Shown here: positions 15,515-25,292 of the stretch, in pieces
Position numbering within the stretch: position 1 is the stretch's first letter
Layout of the letters: each line of letters starts with the position of its first letter
Assembly (NCBI RefSeq): GCF_040610475.1
Contig: NZ_JBEXMJ010000001.1
Location: 1-64,000 of the forward strand
Length of the DNA stretch: 64,000 nucleotides
Direction of reading: 5' to 3'
From: Actinopolymorpha sp. NPDC004070
GTDB taxonomy: Bacteria > Actinomycetota > Actinomycetes > Propionibacteriales > Actinopolymorphaceae
Notes under the pieces: model-generated
Databases searched by the model: none
Seen by the model: only the letters and a program-made list of their open reading frames with translations
What the model was told of the DNA's origin: nothing
Made by a program: the position numbers and the translations under genes

Positions 15515-18277
15515 TCACGGCCGGCTCAGGACCTCCCGGGTCAGCTGGACCCGGGAGCTGACGCCGAGCTTGCCGAAGATCGAGCGCAGGTGGGTGCCGA
15601 CGGTGTTCGGCGACAGACTCAGTGTCTGCGCGACGTCACGATTCGTACGCCCCTCGGCCACCAGGGAGGCGACCCGGCGTTCGGTGTCGGTGAGCGCGTC
15701 CCAGCCGGTTCTGGGACGACGGGTCGTCGCCATCCAGCGGCGCCGACGTGCACCGGTCGACTGGAGGCGGCGCTGGACCCGGCGTGCCTCACCGGTCGCG
15801 CCGAGGGCGACGTAGGCGTCCCATGCCCGGTCGAGTTCCGCGACACCCAGCTCGCGGCGTCCGTGCGCGACGAGCGCCCGGCCGTGGTCCTCGGCAGCCG
15901 AGGCGCGGCTGAGGAGCCGGGGGCTGTCCCGCAGCACGGCGACCGCCTCACCGAACAGATCCACGTCGTCCTCGAGCAACGCCTTGGCGTGCAGGGCGCT
16001 TCCTGCCGCGGTCGCGACCCCTGGATTGCGGTCGGCGTACTGCTGGGCGAGCAGGGCAGCCCTCTGGGCGAGTGCGGTGTCCTTGCCCCGCAAGGCGATG
16101 CGGACGACGGTCGGCAGGTCGGCGTAACCCGCGGCGGTGTGCCGGGTGAGCGCGGCTGGTGAGTCCGCGGCCGCCGCGAGTAGTCGGGTCGCGCCGGCGG
16201 CGTCACCGGACGCGTCCAGCCACTGAGCGTGTGACAGCGTCCCCTGGGCAGAGGCCAGCCGGACGTCGGACCTCGTCCACCGCCTGGCTTCGGCCGCGTA
16301 CTCTCCGGCTTGCCGCAGGTCGCCGCGCAGTTGGGCGATGCGGGTCAGCAGGGCGTACGCCTGGAGCCGGTAGCCGTACTCCTGCAGGTCCTCGGCCAGT
16401 CGTACGATCGTGCGCGCACCGGCCTCCGCCTCGTCCAACCGGCTGGCAGCCAGGTCGACGGCCGCCTCCAACCAGCCGAACGCCGGCACCTCCCACGTTC
16501 CGCCGTGTTCCTCAGCCTCGCGCCGGGACCGGCTGAGGCCGTCGCGTGCCTCGTCGTACCGGTCGAGCAGTGCCAGAGCGCGCAGCTCGCCAGCGTGAGC
16601 AGGTCCGCCGTGGACCGCGCGTACCTGCTGGAAGAAGTCCAGCGCGTCGGCGTACCGGCCGTCGGTGGCCGCGGCATGCCCGAGCGCCCGCAGGGCGGTC
16701 GTACGCGCGTCGACGTCTCCCGCCTCGTCGGCGTCGGCGAGGGCCACATGAGCGGCGCGCACGGCCGCGTCGGGTTCGTCGGACCGGGACAGCGCAAGTG
16801 CCCGTTGCGCCAGTAGCAGGGCACGCACCTGCGGGGAGATCCCGTCCAGTTCCAGCGCTTCGGTGACCCGGTCCAGCAGTCGCTCGTCGAGACCGAGATC
16901 CCACAGCGGGCGGGCGAGCCGGGAATGAATGCGCGCGGCGGTCTCTGCGTCCGGTGACGTACGCAGAAGCTCGTCGGCGGTGAAGATGGCGTCCTGCACC
17001 CGTCGCGCGCGGACGAAGATGTCAACCACCTCTTGCCCCACCTCAAGGCGGAGCCGATCACGACGGGGCAGCAGGTTGTAGGCATGGGTGATCAGGCTCA
17101 CCGCCGTGGTCGGAGACTGCGGCGCCACCTCGGCGGCCGCGCGGCGCAGGACGTTCGCGGCATCCCGGTCACCGGCCGATGCACCCGCCATCAGATGGTG
17201 CGCGGCGTCGACGGGAGTACGGCCGGTGGCGAGCAGGTGCTCGGCCGCGGAACGGTGCAGCACGCGGCGCGCGGTCGGGGTCAGGTCCTCGTAGGCGGCC
17301 TCCCGGATCAGGTCGTGCCGGAAGGTCACGTGCAGCCCGGTGTCGACGAGCATGCCCTCGGCGAGTGCGCCGTGCAGGCTGGGGAGGAGATCGGAGACGG
17401 GTACGCGCCGCAGCGCGGCCGCGTCGTCGATGGAGAAGGTACCGCCCAGGACCGAGCCGGCCTGGAGCAGGCTCCACACGTCCTTGTACGGTCCGGAAAG
17501 CCGCCTTCGCAACGCCGTACGAAGTTTGGTGGGTACGCCGGGACCCGACTCGGTGACGTCGCCTCCCTCGACCATCTCCTCGCTCAGCACGCCTTCGAGC
17601 AACTCGGTCACCAGGAACGGGTTTCCGGCCGTGCCTTGGAGTAGACGAGCCAACCGGGGACCTGGTTCGGTGCCGAGGCGGTCGGTCGCGAGCTCCCTCA
17701 TCGCGGTCGGGCTCAACGGTTCCAGGGTGATCTGATGGACGGGCAGGTCGCGCGGTATCACCTGGGACAGTTCGGTACTCGTCGCCGGCGTGTCGCGGGC
17801 AGTGAGCAGCCACACGATGGGCGAGGAGGACAGCCGGGGCGGCAGCAGCCGCAGGGCGAACAACGTGAGCGGATCGGCCCACTGCACGTCGTCGACGGCG
17901 ATGAGGATCGGCGTCTGCTGGGCGCGTTCCTCAAGTGGTGCGGCGATCCGGTCGACCAGCCACAGTTGCTGGTCCAGCAGCGGGCCGACCGCGGCCAGGT
18001 CGCCTTCGGACAGTAATGGTGTGCGACCGCCCCGCAGCGCCAGCAGCAGCGTGGCCATCGGTGAGATACGGTCCAACTCCTCGGCCTTGCCCACACAGGC
18101 GGTGAAGCCGTCGCGTTGGGCCTGGGCGCGCGCTCTCTCCACCAGGGCGGTCTTGCCGAGCCCGGCCTCGCCGCTGACGACCAGCACGGTGGACCGGCCC
18201 GTGGTCGCCGTCTCCGCGAGCACCCGCAGCGTCGTGTCCACCTCGGCCGAGCGGCCCCGAAGGAGCGTCTGCGTCAC
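15515..18277 (-). CDS. second LAL-type LuxR regulator with AAA ATPase domain
   Basis: 920 residues. The ATPase opens directly after the start (LLRGRSAEVD), with Walker A SGEAGLGKTA (residues 35-44) and Walker B ILIAVDDVQWAD at about 120-131. The helical TPR-like middle spans about 300-840. The C-terminal HTH is LTDTERRVASLVAEGRTNRD followed by LSLSPNTVGTHLRSIFGKLG. It has the same architecture as the regulator at 2747-5830 but a cleaner N-terminus, and the two are clearly diverged, so it is a paralogue and not a recent duplicate. It sits just upstream, on the same strand, of the SemiSWEET gene. Target unknown. Confidence 0.9.
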   Translation of the reverse strand: MTQTLLRGRSAEVDTTLRVLAETATTGRSTVLVVSGEAGLGKTALVERARAQAQRDGFTACVGKAEELDRISPMATLLLALRGGRTPLLSEGDLAAVGPLLDQQLWLVDRIAAPLEERAQQTPILIAVDDVQWADPLTLFALRLLPPRLSSSPIVWLLTARDTPATSTELSQVIPRDLPVHQITLEPLSPTAMRELATDRLGTEPGPRLARLLQGTAGNPFLVTELLEGVLSEEMVEGGDVTESGPGVPTKLRTALRRRLSGPYKDVWSLLQAGSVLGGTFSIDDAAALRRVPVSDLLPSLHGALAEGMLVDTGLHVTFRHDLIREAAYEDLTPTARRVLHRSAAEHLLATGRTPVDAAHHLMAGASAGDRDAANVLRRAAAEVAPQSPTTAVSLITHAYNLLPRRDRLRLEVGQEVVDIFVRARRVQDAIFTADELLRTSPDAETAARIHSRLARPLWDLGLDERLLDRVTEALELDGISPQVRALLLAQRALALSRSDEPDAAVRAAHVALADADEAGDVDARTTALRALGHAAATDGRYADALDFFQQVRAVHGGPAHAGELRALALLDRYDEARDGLSRSRREAEEHGGTWEVPAFGWLEAAVDLAASRLDEAEAGARTIVRLAEDLQEYGYRLQAYALLTRIAQLRGDLRQAGEYAAEARRWTRSDVRLASAQGTLSHAQWLDASGDAAGATRLLAAAADSPAALTRHTAAGYADLPTVVRIALRGKDTALAQRAALLAQQYADRNPGVATAAGSALHAKALLEDDVDLFGEAVAVLRDSPRLLSRASAAEDHGRALVAHGRRELGVAELDRAWDAYVALGATGEARRVQRRLQSTGARRRRWMATTRRPRTGWDALTDTERRVASLVAEGRTNRDVAQTLSLSPNTVGTHLRSIFGKLGVSSRVQLTREVLSRP

Positions 18278-18404
18278 GGTCGGCTCCCTCGGGATCTCGT
18301 GCGTACGGCTGGGCTGTGACTCTCAGCGTCGCACGCCTGACGCCGCCCCGCGATCCGCCAGGCCGCACCGTCCCTGTTTGCGATGATTCGACGGCGTTTC
18401 GGAC

Positions 18405-19481
18405 TCAATGCTCGACTGTGGGTGCCACGTCGAACGGGTTGTTGCGTACGGCCTCGTCAGCGAAGTGACAGGCGACCCGATGGCCGGACGCGACCTGCTC
18501 CAGCGGCGGTTCCTCGGTACGGCAGCGCTCCCGGGCCAGCGGGCACCGGGTGTGGAACCGGCAGCCGGCGGGAGGGGCCAGCGAGCTCGGAACCTCACCA
18601 CCCACGACGGTGTCCCCGTGCTTCCGGCTGAGCATCGGGTCGGGAACAGGGACGGCGGAGAAGAGGCCCTGTGTGTAGGGATGATGAGGTCGTGCGTACA
18701 GCGAGTCGCGCTCGGCGATCTCCACGATCTTCCCGAGGTACATCACCGCCACCCGGTCGCTCATCTGCCCGACGACGGCGAGGTCGTGGGCGATGAAGAG
18801 GTAGGACAGACCCAGCCGGTCCTGCAGATCTGTCAGCAGCTGGAGGATCTGCGCCTGGATCGACACGTCGAGGGCGGACACCGGCTCGTCCAGAACGAGG
18901 AAGGACGGCTCGGCCGCGAGGGCCCGCGCGATCCCGATCCGTTGGCACTGCCCGCCACTGAACTCGTGCGGAAAGCGGGAGACCGCATCCGTGGGAAGGC
19001 CCACGAGGTCGAGGAGCTCCTCCACGCGTTCGCGTTGGCGTTCCTTGGGAACAAGACGGTGTACGTGGAGAGGTTCACGAAGGAGTTGGCCCACGGTGTG
19101 CCGTGGGTTGAGGGAGCCGACAGGATCCTGGAAGACGATCTGCATCCGCCGGCGGAGTCCGCTGAGTTCTCGACGGCTCATGCTCGTCAGGTCCCGCCCC
19201 TCGAACCGGACTGAACCCGCGGTCGGACGTTCGAGGAGCAGGACCGAACGGCCGGTGGTGCTCTTCCCGCAACCGCTCTCACCGACCAGGCCGAGTGTCT
19301 GGTGCGTGCCGAGGGAGAGGTCGACTCCGTCCACCGCGTGGACGGTCTCCCGCCGTCTGACCACCGTGCCCGCACCGCGGACCTGGTAGTGGACCACCAG
19401 CCCTTCCACCTCCAGCAGCGGATTCTGCACGGTGTGCACCGGTGTTGCCGCGGTCGTGGGGGTGGTGGGTGTCGACGTCAT
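18405..19481 (-). CDS. peptide/opine ABC transporter ATPase (DppF/OppF type)
   Basis: 358 residues, last gene of the transporter operon. Walker A GESGCGKST, Q-loop IVFQDPVGSLNP, signature FSGGQCQR, Walker B FLVLDEPVSALD and H-loop LFIAHDLAVV are all intact. The C-terminal oligopeptide-transporter extension carries its Cys cluster (RFHTRCPLARERC). It pairs with the DppD-type ATPase to drive import. The ATG at 19481 overlaps the upstream stop by one base (TGATG); GTG at 19484 is the alternative. Confidence 0.9.
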   Translation of the reverse strand: MTSTPTTPTTAATPVHTVQNPLLEVEGLVVHYQVRGAGTVVRRRETVHAVDGVDLSLGTHQTLGLVGESGCGKSTTGRSVLLLERPTAGSVRFEGRDLTSMSRRELSGLRRRMQIVFQDPVGSLNPRHTVGQLLREPLHVHRLVPKERQRERVEELLDLVGLPTDAVSRFPHEFSGGQCQRIGIARALAAEPSFLVLDEPVSALDVSIQAQILQLLTDLQDRLGLSYLFIAHDLAVVGQMSDRVAVMYLGKIVEIAERDSLYARPHHPYTQGLFSAVPVPDPMLSRKHGDTVVGGEVPSSLAPPAGCRFHTRCPLARERCRTEEPPLEQVASGHRVACHFADEAVRNNPFDVAPTVEH

Positions 19482-20500
19482 CACGCGACCTCCGTTGCGT
19501 CGGTGACCGGGTGCCAGCAGGCGATCGAGTGACCCGGCCGGATGTCGTCCAGGGGAGGAGTCCGAGTACGACAGGTGTCGGTGGCGCGCTCACAACGCGG
19601 GGCGAACGGGCAGCCGTCGACTCGCTCGGTCACGCGGGGAGGCAGGCCGGGAATGGCATGGAACTTACGGGTCCTGGTCGCCGTCAGCCTCGGCACGCAC
19701 CGCAGCAGACCCAGCGTGTAGGGGTGAGCGGGGTGAGCGAACAGATCGGTGACCGTGGCGGTCTCCATTACCCTGCCGGCGTACATCACGACGACCCGGT
19801 CGCAGTGCCCGGCGACGATGCCCAGGTTGTGCGTGATCAGGATCGCTCCGACATTCGACTCCGCGACCAGATCGTCGAACAGCTTGAGGATCTGCGCCTG
19901 GATGGTGACGTCCAAGGCGGTGGTCGGCTCGTCCGCGATCAGCAGCCGCGGCCGGCACGCCATCGCCAGCGCGATCATCACCCGCTGCAGCTGACCACCA
20001 CTCAGGCGGTGCGGGTACTCGCGCATGCGGGTCGCGGGGTCGGGGATCCCCACCGACCGCAGGAGTTCGACCGTCCGGTCGCGGCGTTCGGCCCCGGACA
20101 GGCCCAGATGCAGTGACAGGACCTCGTCGAAGTGGTCTTCCACGGTCAGTACGGGGTTGAGCGACGTCATGGGGTTCTGCGGGATCATGCCGATCTGCCG
20201 GCCGCGGATGTGCCGCATTCGATGCTCGGGTTGGGCGAGCAGGCTTTCTCCGGCGAACACGATGTCACCCCCGGTGATTCGCCCGGGTGAGGGCACCATG
20301 CGCAAGACGGACTGGGCCGTGACGCTCTTGCCGGAGCCGCTCTCACCCACGACGCCGAGCCGCTCACCGGCGCCCACCCGTAGGTCCAGTCCCTGTACGG
20401 CGTAGATGGTGCTGCGCTCCAGGCGGAAGGAGACCTGTAGATCCTTGACCTCCAGCAGCGGCCGGCTGTCGAGGCTTTGTGGTTGCTGGTCGTCGCGCAT
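19481..20500 (-). CDS. peptide/opine ABC transporter ATPase (DppD/OppD type)
   Basis: 339 residues. Walker A GESGSGKSV, Q-loop GMIPQNPMTSLNP, signature LSGGQLQR, Walker B LLIADEPTTALD and H-loop ITHNLGIVAG are all present, followed by the oligo_HPY-type tail with GCPFAPRCERATDTC. It is the heterodimer partner of the next ATPase. Its start lies 6 bases past the stop of the DppC-type permease, showing one transcript. Confidence 0.9.
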   Translation of the reverse strand: MRDDQQPQSLDSRPLLEVKDLQVSFRLERSTIYAVQGLDLRVGAGERLGVVGESGSGKSVTAQSVLRMVPSPGRITGGDIVFAGESLLAQPEHRMRHIRGRQIGMIPQNPMTSLNPVLTVEDHFDEVLSLHLGLSGAERRDRTVELLRSVGIPDPATRMREYPHRLSGGQLQRVMIALAMACRPRLLIADEPTTALDVTIQAQILKLFDDLVAESNVGAILITHNLGIVAGHCDRVVVMYAGRVMETATVTDLFAHPAHPYTLGLLRCVPRLTATRTRKFHAIPGLPPRVTERVDGCPFAPRCERATDTCRTRTPPLDDIRPGHSIACWHPVTDATEVA

Positions 20501-20506
20501 GTCCGG

Positions 20507-21385
20507 CTACCTCGAGGTCGGGTCGAGGGCGTCGCGCAGACCGTCCCCGGCGAAGCTGAACGTCAGGGTCGCGAGCGCGATGCAGACGATGGGCAGGAGG
20601 GCGACGGTGAGATTGATGGTGAGGTACTGCTGACCGTCGTTGATCATCTTTCCCCAGTCCGCGATCGGATCCTGCACACCGAGTCCGAGGAAGCTGAACC
20701 CCGCCGCGGCGAAGACGGTGGCCGGGATCTGCTGAACGAAGAAGACGATCAGCGGCCCGACCGCGCTCGGCAGCACGTGCACGGTGATGATCCGCCACGT
20801 CGGCACACCCATGGCTCTGGCGGCGACCACGAAGTCACGGTCTCGCAGCGCGATGTACTGCGCGCGTGCGAGCCGGGCGAACCCGACCCACGCCGTCACC
20901 CCGAGGAAGAGCAGCAGCTTCAGTACGCCGGACCCGAACAGCGCGATCAGCAACAGGGCCAGCAGAATCTGCGGCACCATCGTGAAGATCTCGAAGGCCC
21001 GCAGGGTGATCGCGTCGACGATCCCACCGAACCACCCGCTCGCGACTCCGATCGGGATTCCGATCAGTGCGCCGACGAGCGGCGCGCCGACGGCGATGGT
21101 CATCGAGGTCTGCGCGCCGTAGATCGCCCGGCTCAGCAGGTCCCTGCCCAACTCGTCGGTGCCCAGCAGGTGGTGCAGGCTCGGGCCGACCAGGGACTGG
21201 CTGAGGTCCTGGGCGGCGTAGCCGTACGGGGCGATGAGTGGTGCCAGCGTGGCGACCAGCAGGATGAGCACGGCGATGACGCCGCTGACGAGCGCGAGCC
21301 GGTTGCGCCGGTAGCGGTACCACGCCGCGTGCCAGAATCCGGACTTCGAGCGCCGTGCGGTCGAGCGTTCCAGTGCCACGGTCAT
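20507..21385 (-). CDS. ABC transporter permease (DppC type)
   Basis: 292 residues. The N-terminal OppC-type segment (FWHAAWYRYRRNRLALVSG) precedes the first membrane helix. The LGTDELGRDLLSRAIYGAQT motif is the classic DppC/OppC hallmark. The BPD_transp_1 core follows with the EAA loop (VVAARAMGVPTWRIITVHVL). There are about six membrane helices. The ATG at 21385 overlaps the stop of the DppB-type gene by ATGA, indicating translational coupling. It forms the membrane pore with DppB. Confidence 0.92.
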   Translation of the reverse strand: MTVALERSTARRSKSGFWHAAWYRYRRNRLALVSGVIAVLILLVATLAPLIAPYGYAAQDLSQSLVGPSLHHLLGTDELGRDLLSRAIYGAQTSMTIAVGAPLVGALIGIPIGVASGWFGGIVDAITLRAFEIFTMVPQILLALLLIALFGSGVLKLLLFLGVTAWVGFARLARAQYIALRDRDFVVAARAMGVPTWRIITVHVLPSAVGPLIVFFVQQIPATVFAAAGFSFLGLGVQDPIADWGKMINDGQQYLTINLTVALLPIVCIALATLTFSFAGDGLRDALDPTSR

Positions 21386-22317
21386 CGGGAGAGTCCCTCC
21401 AGTCGCACCCGAGGATCGACGAGTGTGTAGGCGACGTCGCTCAGGATGTAGCAGGTCCCCCACAGCACCGCGACGATGAGCACCAGAGCGAGGATCAGCG
21501 GATAGTCGCGGTGCAGACTGGCCGTGGTGAAGTAGCTCCCGAGCCCGGGAAGAGCGAAGGTCGCCTCGATGAAGATCGACCCGGTGAGGATGTTCGGGAT
21601 GTTCGGGCCCATGATCGTGATCAGGGGGATGAGTGCGGTACGCAGGATGTAGCGCACGGTGAGTCGCCGTTCGGACAACCCGCGCGCCCGTCCCATGCGT
21701 ACGTAGTCGGCATAGGTCACCTCGAGGGTGCTTGCCCTGGTGTATCTGGCCATCAGCGCCATCGGATACAGCGAGAACGCGATGACAGGAAGGATGAGGT
21801 CCTGCGGCTGGCCCCAGCCGCCCACGGGCAACCACCCGAGCTTGACCGAGAACAGCGAGATGAGCAGGAAGCCGACGACGTAGTTGGGCAGCGCCACGCC
21901 CACGGTCGACACCGCCGAGGTGAGCAGCCAGTCCAGCCAGGTGTTGTGCCGCAACGCCGCGGCACAACCCATCACCAGGCCGCCGACGTAGGAGACCAGG
22001 ATCGTGAGGCCGCCGATGACGAGCGTGATCGGCCAGGCCTTGGCGATCAGCCCGGTCACCGTCATCGTCGGCTGCTCGAACGGAATGCCCAGGTCGCCGT
22101 GCAGGAGGGCCCACAGCCAGTTGAGGTACTGCCGCCAGATCGGCTGGTCCAGTCCGTACTTGCGCATGACGTTCGCCATGGCGGGACCCGGAAGGGGCTG
22201 CTGGGTCTGGTCGAACGGTCCACCGGGCACGGCGTGCATGAGTCCGAAGATGAGCATGGTCACGACGAACATAACGAGTAGCAGGGTCAGGAACCTTCGG
22301 GCGAGATAGGCAACCAA
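21382..22317 (-). CDS. ABC transporter permease (DppB type)
   Basis: 311 residues. It begins VAYLARRFLTLLLVMFVVTM, the usual DppB first helix, followed by a periplasmic loop (PGGPFDQTQQPLPG) and a permease core with the EAA loop ADYVRMGRARGLSERRLTVR. It has about six helices. It lies 33 bp downstream of the binding-protein gene and overlaps the DppC-type gene by four bases. Confidence 0.92.
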   Translation of the reverse strand: MVAYLARRFLTLLLVMFVVTMLIFGLMHAVPGGPFDQTQQPLPGPAMANVMRKYGLDQPIWRQYLNWLWALLHGDLGIPFEQPTMTVTGLIAKAWPITLVIGGLTILVSYVGGLVMGCAAALRHNTWLDWLLTSAVSTVGVALPNYVVGFLLISLFSVKLGWLPVGGWGQPQDLILPVIAFSLYPMALMARYTRASTLEVTYADYVRMGRARGLSERRLTVRYILRTALIPLITIMGPNIPNILTGSIFIEATFALPGLGSYFTTASLHRDYPLILALVLIVAVLWGTCYILSDVAYTLVDPRVRLEGLSR

Positions 22318-22350
22318 GGCCGCACCACCTTCCGCGGTCGATGCGACGGG

Positions 22351-24138
22351 TCAGGAGATGCCACTCGGCTTCTGGCGGGGCCAGTTCTGTTTGTTCTGTG
22401 CGACGTAGAGCCCCTGGAGGGAGTCGCTGGTCGCGCCGAACCCGGGCCACTGGATGCCGTCGTAGCCGTTCTTGTTCTTCGACAGGGCCTTGCCCTGCAT
22501 GTAAGGGGCGTAGTAGTAGCCGTAGAGCAGGTGGAAGATGAACACTCCCGGCGCTTCCTTGGTCAACTGGACCTGCGCCTCGGTGTAGATCTCCTGGCGC
22601 GCTGGGGGCTTGCTCTCGGCCGCGCCCTTCGCCAGCAGCTTGTCGTACTGCGCGTTGTTCCAGTTGTGCCGGCCGTCGCTCTTGTAGACGCTGAGCATGT
22701 TCGACGCGTCGAAGTAGTCCATGCCGTAGGACACGAAGCCCATCTGGATCTCGGTCGGCTTCTTGTTCATCCTTGCGTAGAAGGTGGTCTTGTCCAGTTG
22801 CTGGAGCTGGATGTTGATGCCGAGTGTGGAGTTCCACGTGTGGGTCAGCGCCTGCACGACCGCCTCGGTGTTGGAGACCGCGTTCGCCCACCAGTAGAAC
22901 TTCACCGGAGGGAAGCCCTTGCCGTTGGGGTATCCCGCCTGCGCGAGCAGGGACTTGGCCTTCGCGGGGTCGTAGTTGGTGTAGGGCTTCAGCGGATCCT
23001 CGACAGCGAAGGGGTAGCCCGGTGTGAGGTAGCCGTACGCCGGAGTGGCGAGAGGTGCGAGCAGGCTCTTGATCAGGGAGTCCCGGTCGACGCTGTGTGC
23101 CAGGGCCTGGCGGACCTTCACGTTGTCGAAGGGTGCCTTCTTCGTGTCGAAGAAGGTGTACCAGATCTCGAAGTCGTTCGGGTTCTTGTAGAGGTGGAGG
23201 GCCTTCGTCTTCGGGTTCTTGGCCGCGATCTTCAGGTCCAGCGGAGTCACGCTCAGCTGGTCGACCTGCCCGGTCTGGAAGCGCGGGAGCATGTCGCCGC
23301 CGGCGTAGATCTTGCCCACCAGGGTGTCGATCGGCGGCTTGAAGGGGCCGGTGTACTTCTTGTTCGGCCCGAGAACGACCTGGGCGGTGGGGTCGAACTT
23401 GGTGAGTGTGTACGGCCCACAGGTGACACAGGTCGCCGGGTTGATGTTGTAGCTGCCCGAACCGTACTTGTGCAGTGCCGCGGCCGACAGCGGCGTGGTG
23501 TAGAGGCAGGCGGACGGGATGTAGGCGACGGGTCCCTCGGTCTCGATGACGAGGGTGTACTTGTCCTTCCCCTGCTTCACACCGATCGAGCTGGTCGGCA
23601 CCTTGCCCGCGACCGCGTCGGTGTAGTTCTTGATGACACCGGACCAGAACCAGCTGAAGTCCCATGCGTGCTTGGGATCGGCGGAATACCGCAGCGTCTC
23701 GACGTAGTCGGTGGCGGTGAGCTCCTTGCCGTCGGACCACATGATCCCCTTGCGGAGATGGAACGTCCAGCTGTTCTTGTCGGCGGACTGCTCCCAGCCG
23801 CCGGCCGCGCCCGGGACGATCTGGTAGTTCTGGTTGAGCCGTACCAGGGGGATGTTGAACTGGTCCGCCAGCGGGGCGCGAGAGTAGACGTTCTCGTAGA
23901 AGTCGAGGGCCTTGTAGCTGGCGCCCGTGGAATCGAACGGCAGGACGTAGTACTGGTCGCCGGCGGAGGCCGCACCGGCGGGAAGCTTCAGGCCGAGTGC
24001 GTTCTTGCTTCCTGCGCCGCTGGTGGCCTTCTGGGTGTTGCCACAGGCGGCGAGGGTCAGTGCCGAGGCACCTACCAGGAACCCTCGGCGGGTCAGGTGT
24101 GGAAGGCGTGCGGACTGTCCGCTCGATAGATCGCTCAT
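22351..24138 (-). CDS. ABC transporter substrate-binding lipoprotein (SBP family 5)
   Basis: 595 residues. The N-terminus combines a twin-arginine motif (LTRRGFLVGASALTLAACG) with a lipobox (LAAC), so it is probably a Tat-exported lipoprotein, a common actinobacterial arrangement. The body is the periplasmic DppA/OppA-type fold: WTFHLRKGIMWSDGKELTA is the family signature, and KVRQALAHSVDRDSLI matches the second conserved stretch. The ATG at 24138 is preferred over an upstream in-frame start because GGAGG lies 6 bases before it. The ligand could be a peptide, opine or sugar; the sequence does not decide. Confidence 0.9.
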   Translation of the reverse strand: MSDLSSGQSARLPHLTRRGFLVGASALTLAACGNTQKATSGAGSKNALGLKLPAGAASAGDQYYVLPFDSTGASYKALDFYENVYSRAPLADQFNIPLVRLNQNYQIVPGAAGGWEQSADKNSWTFHLRKGIMWSDGKELTATDYVETLRYSADPKHAWDFSWFWSGVIKNYTDAVAGKVPTSSIGVKQGKDKYTLVIETEGPVAYIPSACLYTTPLSAAALHKYGSGSYNINPATCVTCGPYTLTKFDPTAQVVLGPNKKYTGPFKPPIDTLVGKIYAGGDMLPRFQTGQVDQLSVTPLDLKIAAKNPKTKALHLYKNPNDFEIWYTFFDTKKAPFDNVKVRQALAHSVDRDSLIKSLLAPLATPAYGYLTPGYPFAVEDPLKPYTNYDPAKAKSLLAQAGYPNGKGFPPVKFYWWANAVSNTEAVVQALTHTWNSTLGINIQLQQLDKTTFYARMNKKPTEIQMGFVSYGMDYFDASNMLSVYKSDGRHNWNNAQYDKLLAKGAAESKPPARQEIYTEAQVQLTKEAPGVFIFHLLYGYYYAPYMQGKALSKNKNGYDGIQWPGFGATSDSLQGLYVAQNKQNWPRQKPSGIS

Positions 24139-24271
24139 TGCCGTACCTCCATCATTTCTGTGGTCCGAGGCCACACGTGGCAGACCTCGAATCCGCGAGC
24201 AGTCACCTCAACCCCCGACCACGTCCTGGAAGACGCCAGGAAGTGAATGAGCACCCCGTGTTCCACCGTTG

Positions 24272-25003
24272 CTAGGTGGCGCGCCCCTCCTTCTCCTCGG
24301 CGCGCTCGTCGCCGTCATCTGGCGACAGGTGCAGGTCGATCATCTGACGGATGTTTCCTGGGTCACGCGTCCGTAGCAGCTGCACTATCGAACGGTGACT
24401 CTCGAGAAGCCTTTCCACCGGTGGTTTTCGGACCAGCGCCCGCCGGTAACCGAACTCCCAGAAGAAGTTGTGGAGGATGGTCCCGATCGTTACCAGGAAC
24501 TGGTTTCCGGTGGCACGGAGCAGAACGTCGTGGAACTCCTCGTGGAGCGCGGCGGCCTTGCCGGTGTCCTCGGCGTTCACCATCGCCGAACTGACCTCGT
24601 CGAGACGGTCCAGGTCGGACGGGGATGCCCGGTCGATGACCAGCTCATAGATTCCGCGCTCCCAGATGGAGCGGACCTCGAGGTAGTCCTGCTCGGTCAG
24701 GTCGTCCGAGCCCATCCAGGCGGCGATCTGCGCGAACACCTCCGTGTCGGCGACGTCGGCGACATAGGTGCCGCTGCCCTGCGTTACGCGCAGCATCCCC
24801 AGTGCCTCCAGTGATGCGACCGCCTGCCTGAGCACGTTGCGACTGACCCCGAGCGACTGGGCGAGGCTGGGCTCTGCTGGAAGGCGGGTGCCGACCGCAA
24901 GGCGGTTGGTCAGGATGTAGTCGCGAAGGGCTGCTGCGGTCTGGTCGGTGAGGCGCTTGCGAGAGACGACGTTCAGACCGCTGCTTCGGAATGGGTCAAT
25001 CAT
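24272..25003 (-). CDS. GntR-family regulator, FadR subfamily
   Basis: 243 residues. The winged helix is at about 15-75 (RLTDQTAAALRDYILTNRLA, LPAEPSLAQSLGVSRNVLRQ), then the all-helical FCD ligand domain with its metal-binding His pattern (LHEEFHDVLLRAT, LESHRSIVQLL, DLHLSPDD). It is the first gene of the minus-strand transporter operon, separated from the binding protein by 133 bp, so it most likely senses the transported solute or a catabolite and represses the operon. GAGG lies 10 bases before the ATG. A strong promoter is upstream. Confidence 0.88.
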   Translation of the reverse strand: MIDPFRSSGLNVVSRKRLTDQTAAALRDYILTNRLAVGTRLPAEPSLAQSLGVSRNVLRQAVASLEALGMLRVTQGSGTYVADVADTEVFAQIAAWMGSDDLTEQDYLEVRSIWERGIYELVIDRASPSDLDRLDEVSSAMVNAEDTGKAAALHEEFHDVLLRATGNQFLVTIGTILHNFFWEFGYRRALVRKPPVERLLESHRSIVQLLRTRDPGNIRQMIDLHLSPDDGDERAEEKEGRAT

Positions 25004-25034
25004 TCTCTGTCTGCCTCATTCTCTGGGTGCGAGA

Positions 25035-25063
25035 AAGATACGGCCGAGCGAATTGGGTGTCAA
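25035..25063 (-). promoter_or_regulatory. sigma70-type promoter of the GntR/ABC operon
   Basis: On the minus strand a consensus TTGACA (25058-25063) is followed by a 17-base spacer and TATCTT (25035-25040). The predicted start of transcription is about 25 bases before the regulator's ATG. This is one of the best-formed promoters in the window. Confidence 0.6.
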
Positions 25064-25134
25064 CGGCTACTTGTCGAAAGGACTCCTCGGAAACGTGGTC
25101 GCCTGTCCGCCGACAAAAGTCGTCCGTCCCCAAT

Positions 25135-25151
25135 CGGCCAAAATTTGGTCG
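25135..25151. promoter_or_regulatory. 17-bp imperfect palindrome, possible GntR operator
   Basis: cggccaaaatttggtcg: seven of eight base pairs match around a central A, A/T-rich core in G+C-rich DNA. It lies about 70 bp upstream of the -35 element of the GntR operon. That distance is more typical of an activator or looping site than a simple repressor block, so the link to this regulator is tentative. Confidence 0.35.
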
Positions 25152-25292
25152 GTGCATGGTTGTCGCGTTACCTAGAGAAGAAAACAAGGCGCCTCCTGTA
25201 CTGCTCGACCGTTTCCTGGTTATGGGTGGTGTTCCCAGTAGGTGAGCCAGCTGTGGGCGTGAAGGGCCGAACTCCGTCCGCGTGCTCCGAGG

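Noticed and set aside
20507..23740. Very long open minus-strand frame covering permease and binding-protein genes
   Set aside because: Only its last 292 codons are the DppC-type permease. The rest is Arg/Pro-rich antisense-like sequence overlapping the DppB and binding-protein genes, which have clear motifs in other frames.
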